A stretch of 64,000 bases of DNA from Streptomyces sp. R302 (lineage in GTDB: Bacteria; Actinomycetota; Actinomycetes; Streptomycetales; Streptomycetaceae). Numbering within the stretch: the first letter of the stretch is position 1; each line of letters starts with the position of its first letter. The stretch covers positions 372,001-436,000 of the forward strand of contig NZ_JABBGE010000002.1 in the NCBI RefSeq assembly GCF_012927245.1, given 5' to 3'. This document shows, piece by piece, positions 10,317 to 16,647 of this stretch. The position numbers and the translations under genes are program-made. The notes beneath the pieces were generated by a model, which was given only the letters and a program-made list of their open reading frames with translations, had not been told where the DNA came from and made no database searches.

Positions 10317-10451
10317 TCAGTCTTCCTTCTTGTGCTTCGGCGGGTCCTTCGGCTTGGCGGTGTCGGACGACGGCTTGGACGTGCCCGGGTCCTTCCCCCC
10401 GGAGTGCTGCCCGTTCCCTCCGCCGCCGCCCTTACCCGTTCCCCATCCCAT
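10317..10451 (-). CDS. 44-residue Gly/Lys-rich peptide, possible methyltransferase substrate
   Basis: A short gene with ATG at 10451 and AGAGAGGG six bases upstream, ending six bases before the PIMT-like gene. The peptide has a glycine-rich first half (MGWGTGKGGGGGNGQHSGGK) and a Lys/Pro/Asp-rich tail ending KHKKED. It has no signal peptide, no Cys and few hydrophobic residues, so it is not a classical lanthipeptide or membrane toxin. It contains NG, DP and KD sites, and NG is the canonical isoaspartate-forming pair. This makes it a plausible target of the adjacent enzyme, which is inference only. Confidence 0.7.
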   Translation of the reverse strand: MGWGTGKGGGGGNGQHSGGKDPGTSKPSSDTAKPKDPPKHKKED

Positions 10452-10593
10452 GGCATTCCCTCTCTTGGTTACGTACGGATCTTGGGAACCCGCCCGGAGG
10501 GAATCACGCCCCACAGGGGCTGCGCCGGACGGGCGTGGTGCACCCGAGCGCACCGGCCTGAATCGCGGAAGTGTGCTCGGGGAGTCTTCGGGT

Positions 10594-10800
10594 CTACTCG
10601 CCCCCGTCGGCGAACTTCGGCGGCGGGGTGCCCGGCGGGAAGTACACGACCCCGGATCGGGGATCTTGGGCCCCGCCGTACTCCGTCCACCAGCCCTCGG
10701 GAGAGTCCCTGTACGGGCTGTCAGGGCTGTCGAGGAGGCTCACCAGCTCCGGGGCCGGTAACGGCCGCACAGGACGCCTCTGGAACCGCGCAGGGGTCAT
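10594..10800 (-). CDS. small hypothetical protein (68 aa)
   Basis: The ATG at 10800 overlaps the stop of the preceding gene (ATGA), so the two are translationally coupled. The sequence starts MTPARFQRRPVRPLPAPEL and ends PPGTPPPKFADGGE. It is proline-rich with a central WWTEYGG segment. I do not recognise a family. It lies between the zinc-ribbon-like gene and the 44-residue peptide gene in the leftward cargo operon, with a gap of about 140 bases before the peptide gene. Confidence 0.6.
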   Translation of the reverse strand: MTPARFQRRPVRPLPAPELVSLLDSPDSPYRDSPEGWWTEYGGAQDPRSGVVYFPPGTPPPKFADGGE

Positions 10801-11000
10801 CAGGCGGTCCGGTACGGCTTGGCGCACTTGCTGTGCCGGTAGACCACGGCGGGCGGTCCCGACTGCCGTTCCACCGATCCCCGGCGGCAGGGCTCCAGCA
10901 CCCCGATCGGCTGGTTGCACTCGGGGCAGGTCACTCCCTCGGGCGCGTACGTCGCGTACTCGTCCCTGCGGGCGTCCGTGTCTCTGGTCGTACTCGCCAT
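10800..11000 (-). CDS. small zinc-ribbon-like protein (66 aa)
   Basis: The ATG at 11000 is chosen because the longer frame upstream begins in the spacer. The protein holds CPECNQP followed by a Cys/Arg segment (PCRRGS) and a C-terminal HSKCAKPY, which could give four metal ligands. It overlaps the next gene by ATGA. Small Cys-rich proteins like this are frequent in actinobacterial phages and mobile elements. The function is unknown; DNA or RNA binding is possible. Confidence 0.6.
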   Translation of the reverse strand: MASTTRDTDARRDEYATYAPEGVTCPECNQPIGVLEPCRRGSVERQSGPPAVVYRHSKCAKPYRTA

Positions 11001-11090
11001 CGCTGGTGTCCCCTCACGTGGTCCGACGACGACCAAGTTAGGGAGAGAAGAACCCCAACTCCCATGCGATTGCATGAGGTTGCACGCGAG

Positions 11091-11939
11091 TTACCCGAGA
11101 GCATCCAGCGCCGATGTGATCAGCGCACGAGCGGCGGCCCCGTAGACAGCCAGCGCCGCCAGTTCGGCGAACGTCTCGGCGTACATGGTCACCTCGCTCG
11201 GCTGCGTGATCGTGAGGTAGCCGGAGATCAATTCGACGTTGACCTGGGCCGTGTCGTAGATCCAGAATCCTTCAGCCGGCCAACGCTCCCGATCGGGTCG
11301 CATGGGCACAACTCCCAAGCTGACATTGGGAAGTGAGGCAATGGAGATCAGGTGACCGAGCTGCCCGGACATGACCTCGGCGCCGCCGATTCCGGCCCGC
11401 AACACCGACTCTTCAACGAGGAACGCAAACCGCCGGTCCCCCTCGTACAGCACGCGCTGACGTTCCATGCGGGCGGCCACGGCGTCGGCCACATCGTCCA
11501 CCAGGCCGCGCCGCCGCTGGATCGCTTGGAGCGCTGCCGTGGTGTACGGCTGCGTCTGGATCATGCCGGGCACGAGCCACGACGAGTAGGACCGGAAACG
11601 ACGGGTCCGCTGGTACAGCGGCAAGCGCGCTTCCTGTGCCTGCCTGAGCCCGGCCCGCTCCATGCGGCGCCAGTTGACCCACATGCCCTCAGCGGTCCGC
11701 AGCGTGGCAATCAGGTCTTCGGTCTGGTCCTCGGCACCGCACGCCTGACACCAGGCCCGAATGTCGTCAGCGGACGGGGGGGTCTTGGCGTTCATGATCC
11801 GCGACGACTTGGACCGGCTCCACCCGCAGCGCTCGGCCAGGTCAAGACCGGTCAGCCCGGCATCCCGGCAGAGATCCGCGAGACGTTTCGCGAGAGCCTG
11901 CCGGGCCTGCTGGGCACTGGAAGATGCAGAGACAGCCAT
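11091..11939 (-). CDS. XRE-family regulator with DUF5753
   Basis: A 282-residue DNA-binding protein. An N-terminal HTH (residues about 15-70, LADLCRDAGLTGLDLAERCGWSRSKSSRIMNAKTPPS) is followed by a DUF5753 sensor domain marked by LVPGMIQTQPYTTAALQAI, VEESVLRAGIG and LGVVPMRPD. Such proteins form the Streptomyces-specific HTH/partner modules related to WhiJ, usually encoded beside a small DUF397 or DUF6879 protein. Here the partner is the DUF6879-like gene ten bases upstream. The start at 11939 removes an upstream stretch that overlaps the partner. It probably controls the element cargo. Confidence 0.9.
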   Translation of the reverse strand: MAVSASSSAQQARQALAKRLADLCRDAGLTGLDLAERCGWSRSKSSRIMNAKTPPSADDIRAWCQACGAEDQTEDLIATLRTAEGMWVNWRRMERAGLRQAQEARLPLYQRTRRFRSYSSWLVPGMIQTQPYTTAALQAIQRRRGLVDDVADAVAARMERQRVLYEGDRRFAFLVEESVLRAGIGGAEVMSGQLGHLISIASLPNVSLGVVPMRPDRERWPAEGFWIYDTAQVNVELISGYLTITQPSEVTMYAETFAELAALAVYGAAARALITSALDALG

Positions 11940-11949
11940 GGGTTCGTGA

Positions 11950-12480
11950 TCAGGCGGGCCGGTACCCCGCGTGAGGAATCGCGCGCTCCCACGCTGCCTC
12001 ATACGCGCTGACGTACTGCGCGGCCAACGCCGGATCGTGCACGACTTCCATGCGCGCACCCGTCCACTGACCCTCGCCACTGAAGTGGTGGAGGATCACG
12101 GTTTCCTCATCCATGACCCACCCGTCCAGCGCGGGGAGCAGCAGATCACGCGCCCGCGAGCGAGGCAGCCAACGGACGTCCTCGCCGGCCGCCACGTTCG
12201 TAAAGGTGCCGTCGTACTCGTACCGGACGTAGTCGCTCAGCGGCTCCGAGACCACACGCAGACGACGCATGACGACACCCCGCCCGGTCGTCTCGGCCAC
12301 CACGTCCAGCCACGACCGCCACCACGACTCGCGGTCCGCCGGGTTGTACCGGTGCCCTTCCTGCCAACGGATGAACTCCGGGTCATCCCGCATGTAGCTG
12401 TCCCGCATCTCAAGGTGCATCGCCGAGCGCTGCGCCTTGGCGAGGCATTCACGTACCGCTGTTGCCACCGTTGTCCTCAC
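11950..12480 (-). CDS. DUF6879-like protein
   Basis: A 176-residue cytoplasmic protein with the pattern of the streptomycete DUF6879 family: EMRDSYMRDDPEF near the N terminus, VMRRLRVVSEPLSDYVRYEY, VRWLPRSRA, and DEETVILHHFSGEG. Family members are encoded next to XRE/DUF5753 regulators and are thought to act with them, but no biochemical role is established. The ATG at 12480 overlaps the preceding gene by 32 bases. A GTG a few codons downstream is a possible alternative start. Confidence 0.8.
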   Translation of the reverse strand: MRTTVATAVRECLAKAQRSAMHLEMRDSYMRDDPEFIRWQEGHRYNPADRESWWRSWLDVVAETTGRGVVMRRLRVVSEPLSDYVRYEYDGTFTNVAAGEDVRWLPRSRARDLLLPALDGWVMDEETVILHHFSGEGQWTGARMEVVHDPALAAQYVSAYEAAWERAIPHAGYRPA

Positions 12481-12715
12481 TGTCCGGACGGGGAATGAAC
12501 TGGAGCATGTTCGCAGGGAGCCGGATCACGGTCTCGTGGTCCGGAACGTCCGTCGAGTGACCCGGAACCGAGCCGACTTCCTGCGCCTGCCGGATCGTCT
12601 CCTCATCAGCCTTCCATGACTGGATGATGAGGTCACCGGTGGTGTCGTCCAGCCAGATCGTGGGCGAGCCGTCATCGGGGGTGTTGGGCCAAATCCCCAG
12701 GAACTTTAGGGCCAT
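12449..12715 (-). CDS. small hypothetical protein of the regulatory trio (88 aa)
   Basis: The ATG at 12715 follows AGGAG at good spacing. The sequence begins MALKFLGIWPNTPDDGSPTI and contains DDTTGDLIIQSWKADEETI. It resembles small streptomycete proteins found directly upstream of DUF6879 and XRE/DUF5753 genes. It heads the leftward regulatory operon and overlaps the DUF6879-like gene. It is probably a cytosolic partner or antagonist of the regulator, by location only. Confidence 0.7.
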   Translation of the reverse strand: MALKFLGIWPNTPDDGSPTIWLDDTTGDLIIQSWKADEETIRQAQEVGSVPGHSTDVPDHETVIRLPANMLQFIPRPDSEDNGGNSGT

Positions 12716-12851
12716 TGGGCACTCTCCTAGCGAGTCGGTTGCACAGACGTGCACGAGCCTCACCCTGACGCGTGATCGGCGTCAAGGGCACGTCGAGACA
12801 AGTGCGGGAGCGGAGTTCAGGACGCAGCCCGGCGCCGCCGAACGCACGAAA

Positions 12852-12890
12852 GCCCCGCACCCGCTACCCCGAGGGATACGAGTGCGGGGC
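12852..12890 (-). terminator. hairpin between the terS and regulatory operons
   Basis: A 9-bp GC stem, GCCCCGCAC (12852-12860) pairing with GTGCGGGGC (12882-12890). It lies downstream of the terminase gene on the leftward strand and upstream of the regulatory trio, so it separates the packaging-type genes from the regulatory/cargo genes. Confidence 0.7.
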
Positions 12891-12968
12891 CTCAGCCTGC
12901 GTGTGTGTCAGCCGTTCTTGACTCCGGTCATGTAGGCGGCAGCCTTGCCGCCGAAAACGCCCACTCCG

Positions 12969-13466
12969 TTAGTCCCAGATTTCCGACCCTTCATCCTCTG
13001 TATCCGGTGCCGTGATGGCGGTGCGGGCGCTTGGTGAGAGTCCCAACTCCCGGATGTAGCGTGCGAGTTGGGTACGGTACTGCCCCGCGATCGTCGCAGC
13101 GCCGTTCTTCACGGTGCCCCGCTCGGCGGTCACGATCAGTCCGCGCTCGGAAAGGTCCCGCTCTGCCTGGTCGATCCGGGCGACACACACGCACAGGTCC
13201 TTGACTGTGGGGTGGTCCACTTCGCCGATACCGGCGGCCACTTCCAGAACGGGAACGATGCGCCGCCACTCCTCGGAAGCGACTTCCCGGCAACGTACGT
13301 TCGCCGGTTCAACGGCGGGATCGGATGAGGGCGGAAATACACCGGACCAATCCGGCTCGGCGAGGATCGCGCGGGGCACGATCACACCCTCTTTGATCGC
13401 GGACTTTGATGGATTGCCCTCGCGGGCCCGCTGAACTGCCGATTTTGGCCTATATCTGTCTGCCAC
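12969..13466 (-). CDS. phage terminase small subunit, P27 family
   Basis: A 165-residue protein beginning MADRYRPKSAVQRAREGNPSK, the typical basic GNPSK-type N terminus of P27 small terminases. The central part REVASEEWRRIVPVLEVAAGIGEVD, then a helix with CVARIDQAERDL and YRTQLARYIRELGLSPSAR, matches the family architecture. Small terminases recognise phage DNA and load it to the large terminase for packaging. No large terminase gene is present in the element, so any packaging would need a helper phage. It lies about 120 bases after the HNH gene on the same strand. Confidence 0.85.
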   Translation of the reverse strand: MADRYRPKSAVQRAREGNPSKSAIKEGVIVPRAILAEPDWSGVFPPSSDPAVEPANVRCREVASEEWRRIVPVLEVAAGIGEVDHPTVKDLCVCVARIDQAERDLSERGLIVTAERGTVKNGAATIAGQYRTQLARYIRELGLSPSARTAITAPDTEDEGSEIWD

Positions 13467-13585
13467 GCATTCTCACTTCCTGGTGATGAGTCCCTTTGGG
13501 TTACCCAAAAACGTCTGCTGCTCCGGCGAGAGTTTTTCATCTCCCCCACGCTCATTCAGCAGGGGCGACGGGAGTGCCCCCCTGG

Positions 13586-13978
13586 TCAGTGCGATGGACG
13601 CTCGGCTGACTCGCGCCGTGAACGAGCTTCCGCAGCGAATCCACCCGGTTGATTGCGTGCGGTCTCTCGGTTATGGCACGTCGAGCAGAGTGGCCGAAGA
13701 TGCTTCCACGCGTCCGGGTTCGCTTCGCCGCGTGCGGTCAACTCGCGTCGGCTGAGTGGGAAATGGTCGGCCACATTCGCGGACTGACCACACAGCACGC
13801 ACCACGGGTTTGCATACAGGTAGGCCCGTCGAATGCGCTGCCACTGTGTGGTGTAGACAGCGCCGCCACGCGAGGCACGCTCTTTGTTCGCCTGTCGCTG
13901 GTGTTCCTTGCAGCGGCCCCCTGCCGTCAACTCGGGGCATCCGGGTATCGGGCAGGGGGTTCGGGGCTTACGCGGCAT
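13586..13978 (-). CDS. HNH endonuclease (phage packaging type)
   Basis: A 130-residue nuclease. The N terminus CPIPGC with a downstream C-x-x-H supplies a small zinc site. The HNH core is CVLCG...VADHFPLSRREL followed by HLRPLCSTCHNRETARN, giving the catalytic His and metal-binding residues. In HK97-like phages a small HNH protein is encoded beside the terminase genes and is needed for DNA cleavage at packaging. The same pairing is seen here. ATG codons at 13987 and 13978 are both possible; the gene start overlaps the stop of the preceding 79-residue gene. Confidence 0.85.
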   Translation of the reverse strand: MPRKPRTPCPIPGCPELTAGGRCKEHQRQANKERASRGGAVYTTQWQRIRRAYLYANPWCVLCGQSANVADHFPLSRRELTARGEANPDAWKHLRPLCSTCHNRETARNQPGGFAAEARSRRESAERPSH

Positions 13979-14207
13979 GGGGGCCATTCGGAGGGATCGC
14001 CGGGGGATCGATTGGAGTTCCGTCCGGGTGGCGGGGTGTGAGGTCGATAACCATGAGCCGGCCAGAGTGCCGCTTTCGCTGAACTCCTCTCGGCATCACG
14101 GTCTCTGTGTTCGTTGCGGTGTCGGCCCATGCGGGCCGTCCCTGGTCGTCGCGGGGGAAGTACGGGTAATCGCCGTCCGGTCCGGGGTCGAGTGCGTCTG
14201 TAGCCAT
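13968..14207 (-). CDS. hypothetical protein (79 aa)
   Basis: The ATG at 14207 has AAGGA eight bases upstream. It encodes a Pro/Asp-rich protein beginning MATDALDPGPDGDYPYFPRD with a basic middle (GVQRKRHSGRLMVIDLTPRH). No family is recognised. It overlaps the HNH start and follows the coiled-coil gene by two bases, so it belongs to one compact leftward operon. Confidence 0.65.
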   Translation of the reverse strand: MATDALDPGPDGDYPYFPRDDQGRPAWADTATNTETVMPRGVQRKRHSGRLMVIDLTPRHPDGTPIDPPAIPPNGPHAA

Positions 14208-14209
14208 TT

Positions 14210-14710
14210 CTAGTCCTTCCGGGAAACGTGGTCCTCGCGTGCCTGGGTCAGTTCCTTGGCGAACTGTGCGCCGAGTTCGGCCGCCTGCTTCTCGACTGCC
14301 CGCTGAATCGCGTCCAGGATCTCCGCGTCGTACCAGCGCTGTTCGGGAACCGTGTTCGGTTTGCCGATGGACCGCTGTGCCCGCTGCGCCTCGGTGAGGA
14401 CGTGTCCGCGTCGGTAGCGTGCCGCGCGGTATTCGACGTATGCGGCGAACCACGGTTCGGCCGAGAGGGCCTTTATGAACCGCTCGTGGGCGTCGTCGCC
14501 GGAGTGTGCTGCTTCCTCGGCTCGCGTCTGCCAGGTATCGGCGAACTGTCGGTCATAGACCGCCCCGCGCTCGGCCCTGCGGGTCGCTTCGGCTTCCTGT
14601 GCCGCTTCCAACTGAGCCTGTGCGTCCGCGAGCGGGGCAGACAGCTTTTCAGCCTGCGCCTGGAGCTTTGCGAGGCGTTCGGCGGCCTTCTCGATTTCGT
14701 TGATGGTCAT
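14210..14710 (-). CDS. coiled-coil hypothetical protein
   Basis: A protein of about 166 residues. Residues about 2-55 are a long heptad-like helix (EKAAERLAKLQAQAEKL, AQAQLEAAQEAEATRRAERG), and the rest is helical and charged, ending EDHVSRKD. It resembles small scaffold-like or accessory proteins of actinophages but cannot be assigned. A GTG at 14722 is an alternative start and would overlap the preceding gene. Confidence 0.65.
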   Translation of the reverse strand: MTINEIEKAAERLAKLQAQAEKLSAPLADAQAQLEAAQEAEATRRAERGAVYDRQFADTWQTRAEEAAHSGDDAHERFIKALSAEPWFAAYVEYRAARYRRGHVLTEAQRAQRSIGKPNTVPEQRWYDAEILDAIQRAVEKQAAELGAQFAKELTQAREDHVSRKD

Positions 14711-14711
14711 A

Positions 14712-14948
14712 TCAGTTGGCACCCTTCGTCACGTCGCGGCCGTGCTCGGCTGCAATCTTCTTGTCGTTCTCGTAGTAACCAAGGCTCATCCGAATGGACG
14801 TGCCGAGCGTTTCGAATACTTCGGGGCGCGAGTCGCACAGTTCGGCGATTGCTTCCATGCGCTCATCCCGCTTGAATGCGGCGGCGCGCCTCTGCCCCTT
14901 ATCGCGCTTCCCGTCCAGGAATGCGGCACCGTTGAGATATTCACTCAT
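14712..14948 (-). CDS. hypothetical protein (78 aa)
   Basis: The ATG at 14948 has GGAGAAAG upstream. The small charged protein starts MSEYLNGAAFLDGKRDKGQ and contains RRAAAFKRDERMEAIAELC. It is predicted helical and basic, consistent with nucleic-acid or virion association, but no family is recognised. It is the first gene after the hairpin at 14978-15009 and heads the leftward packaging-type operon. Confidence 0.65.
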   Translation of the reverse strand: MSEYLNGAAFLDGKRDKGQRRAAAFKRDERMEAIAELCDSRPEVFETLGTSIRMSLGYYENDKKIAAEHGRDVTKGAN

Positions 14949-14977
14949 GATCTTTCTCCATTGCGTCTCGGCATGAA

Positions 14978-15009
14978 AAATCCCCTGCGTACGGCACGTC
15001 AGGGGGTTT
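14978..15009 (-). terminator. hairpin after the zinc-finger gene
   Basis: AAATCCCCTG pairs with CAGGGGGTTT across a 12-base loop, with an A/T-rich base as in an intrinsic terminator. It lies 35 bases past the stop of the leftward gene at 15045-15353. Confidence 0.75.
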
Positions 15010-15044
15010 GTGATGGCGGATCTGAAACTGTTTTTCGGGTGTCT

Positions 15045-15353
15045 CTATGCTGAACCCCTTTTCGGGGTGCCGATCAGCGCACGCGCAGCCATCTGCTTGG
15101 CCTGGTATACGCCCGTGCGGCAGTCCGCCGAGCAGTAGAGGGGGCGACGCCCCCGCCCGGCGTAGTGCAGTTCGTTCGAGCAGTTCGGGTGTGCACAGGT
15201 TCCGGAGCCCGTGTCCTCGGCGCGCTGCCGTGCGTCGGCCACGAGCGCGAGCGTTGTATGCGCGGCGGCCTGGTCGCCGTTCAGTGCGTCCCGCGCGGCG
15301 TTCTCAGCGCGTCGCAGGAGCGCGCAGACCTCTATGTGTCGTGCTGTGTCCAT
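15045..15353 (-). CDS. small zinc-finger protein (102 aa)
   Basis: The ATG at 15353 has AGGA just upstream. After an N-terminal helical half, the C-terminal half has CAHPNCSNELHY followed by YCSADCRTGVYQAKQMA, a C-x4-C...C-x3-C arrangement like the C-terminal finger of CGNR proteins. This suggests a small DNA-binding protein. It lies between the duplicated regulatory region and the packaging-type operon and may be an early regulator of the element. Confidence 0.65.
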   Translation of the reverse strand: MDTARHIEVCALLRRAENAARDALNGDQAAAHTTLALVADARQRAEDTGSGTCAHPNCSNELHYAGRGRRPLYCSADCRTGVYQAKQMAARALIGTPKRGSA

Positions 15354-15606
15354 CGTTCCTCGCCGGTTACAGGGGAGGGCCGTACAAGCCCTCTCAGTGG
15401 TTAGGGGAGAGCGGGGCTTGCCCGCGCTCCCCGTATCGGCGACCCACGAGCTTGGGCCGCTTCCTGGCTTGCGGACAGTAGGGACCGAGGGTTTCCCGCA
15501 AAACTATTCAAGGCGGACCAAACGGACACCAAGTGTGACGCGGGTAACATTTCAAAGTTCCGGAGCCGTCGGCGAGGACCGAGCAGCGGACCGGATACGG
15601 CAACGG

Positions 15607-15811
15607 GGTGTTGAGGGTGACGACAGAGACCCCAATCTCTCTTCTCTCTAGGTTTTTCTTGGCTTCCCCAAAAACAGTCGAAGTTCGACACTCCCAACAC
15701 CTTTTCGCCTCTCGCTGTCCGGCGGCCCCGCCCGAGGGCGAGCCGGCGAGGCTCCTTGTAGGCCCGTGTGCGGGCAGCAGAGAACCCCGGCGGGTGAACC
15801 CAGCCGGGGCC
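15607..15811. repeat. 205-bp direct repeat, copy 1
   Basis: This aligns with 16422-16626 over its full length. Shared blocks are GGTGACGACAGAGACCCC, AGGTTTTTCTTGGC, AACACCT, GGCGGCCCCGCC and CGGGCAGCAG, then a CCCCGGC hairpin. An A/T-rich stretch inside it (about 15640-15690) would suit a leftward promoter. Confidence 0.75.
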
Positions 15812-16055
15812 AGTCTCGGGGCTGCTGCGCGGCGACCGGTTCGCGGGCAGGTTCGACCAGGCGCAAGCTCGCGCCCGGCGTGGGCTCGTCTCCGCGCACT
15901 GCGGATTCCAGCGCCGTCGCGACTCCGCCGAGTTCTTCCACTACGGGGTCCAGCTCACCACGCGTGGTGAAGTCCACGCGCCGCGTGTCGAGCTTGCGCC
16001 ACCCGCCCCGGACGCCGCGCCGCACGTCGAGCCGCACCCCCGCCTCTATGAGCAT
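15648..16055 (-). CDS. possible hypothetical protein, low confidence
   Basis: An open frame with ATG at 16055 whose first 60 codons look protein-like (GGWRKLDTRRVDFTTRGELD, VVEELGGVATALE). The rest runs through repeat copy 1 and its hairpin, and no ribosome-binding site is clear. It may be a small gene truncated by the duplication, or noncoding. Confidence 0.3.
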   Translation of the reverse strand: MLIEAGVRLDVRRGVRGGWRKLDTRRVDFTTRGELDPVVEELGGVATALESAVRGDEPTPGASLRLVEPAREPVAAQQPRDWPRLGSPAGVLCCPHTGLQGASPARPRAGPPDSERRKGVGSVELRLFLGKPRKT

Positions 16056-16421
16056 GGCTCGCCGGCGGGACCGGTCTGGACACGGTGGGGACCGCACGCG
16101 CTTACGGCCCCTTTCGGCGCCCCGGTCAAGGGGCGGTTACTCATGGGCGGTGCGGTCCCCGCTTGCGTTGCCTCGCGACCACTGCGGCCACCCCCGAGAG
16201 GGTGCGTGCTGCACGGGCAACGCTGGAAGAGAGTCGGGCACTCGGTCCGCCGGTATCCCCCTCGGGGTGGGTGCGCGGTAGTCCCGCTCTCTCTTGCCCC
16301 AGTAGTAGGAACCGAAGGTGGCCCGCGTCCTCGCCGCTTCGTGCGGTGGACGGTCGGGCCCGCTCGATTCCTTCCTGGTGCCCCAGTAGTAGGGACCGAA
16401 GGTTTCCCGAGGATGCCGAGC

Positions 16422-16626
16422 GGTGTCGGGGTGACGACAGAGACCCCGGTTTCTCTTTCTCTTAGGTTTTTCTTGGCTATCTCAAAAAGTGTCGAAAGTC
16501 GTCACTCTCAACACCTCCTCGCCCCGCTGTGGGGCGGCCCCGCCGTGGGAGCTGGCGAGGGGCACTCGTACGGCTTGCTGCGGGCAGCAGAAAGCCCCGG
16601 CGGTCCGCGAGGGAGCTACCGGGGCC
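16422..16626. repeat. 205-bp direct repeat, copy 2, ending in the integrase terminator
   Basis: The second copy of the 205-bp unit lies immediately downstream of the integrase stop. Its end contains the stem GCCCCGG (16594-16600) / CCGGGGC (16619-16625), which probably terminates the integrase transcript. Apart from these repeats and the low-confidence frame above, I see no gene in 15354-16647. Confidence 0.75.
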
Positions 16627-16647
16627 GGTCTGCATCAGAATCGGGTG

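Larger units (their letters stand above)
15471..16410. repeat. three copies of a 30-bp repeat
   Basis: The unit CCCCAGTAGTAGGGACCGAA plus GGTTTCCCGA occurs at 16381-16410, with close copies at 16297-16326 (two or three changes) and about 15471-15499. All are in the same orientation in the noncoding region beside the integrase gene. They are too few and unevenly spaced for a CRISPR array. They could bind a repressor or replication protein of the element. Confidence 0.7.

Noticed and set aside
9130..10451. FxLD-type lanthipeptide cluster
   Set aside because: The methyltransferase resembles those of such clusters, but the peptide lacks Cys and the FxLD motif and no lanthionine synthetase is encoded.
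12908..12964. 18-codon GTG frame (VGVFGGKAAAYMTGVKNG) after the terminase gene
   Set aside because: It has no well-spaced ribosome-binding site and is too short to judge. It lies between the terminase stop and a terminator, so it remains possible.
16297..16410. Repeats beside the integrase as a CRISPR array
   Set aside because: There are only three imperfect copies with unequal spacing, and no cas genes.
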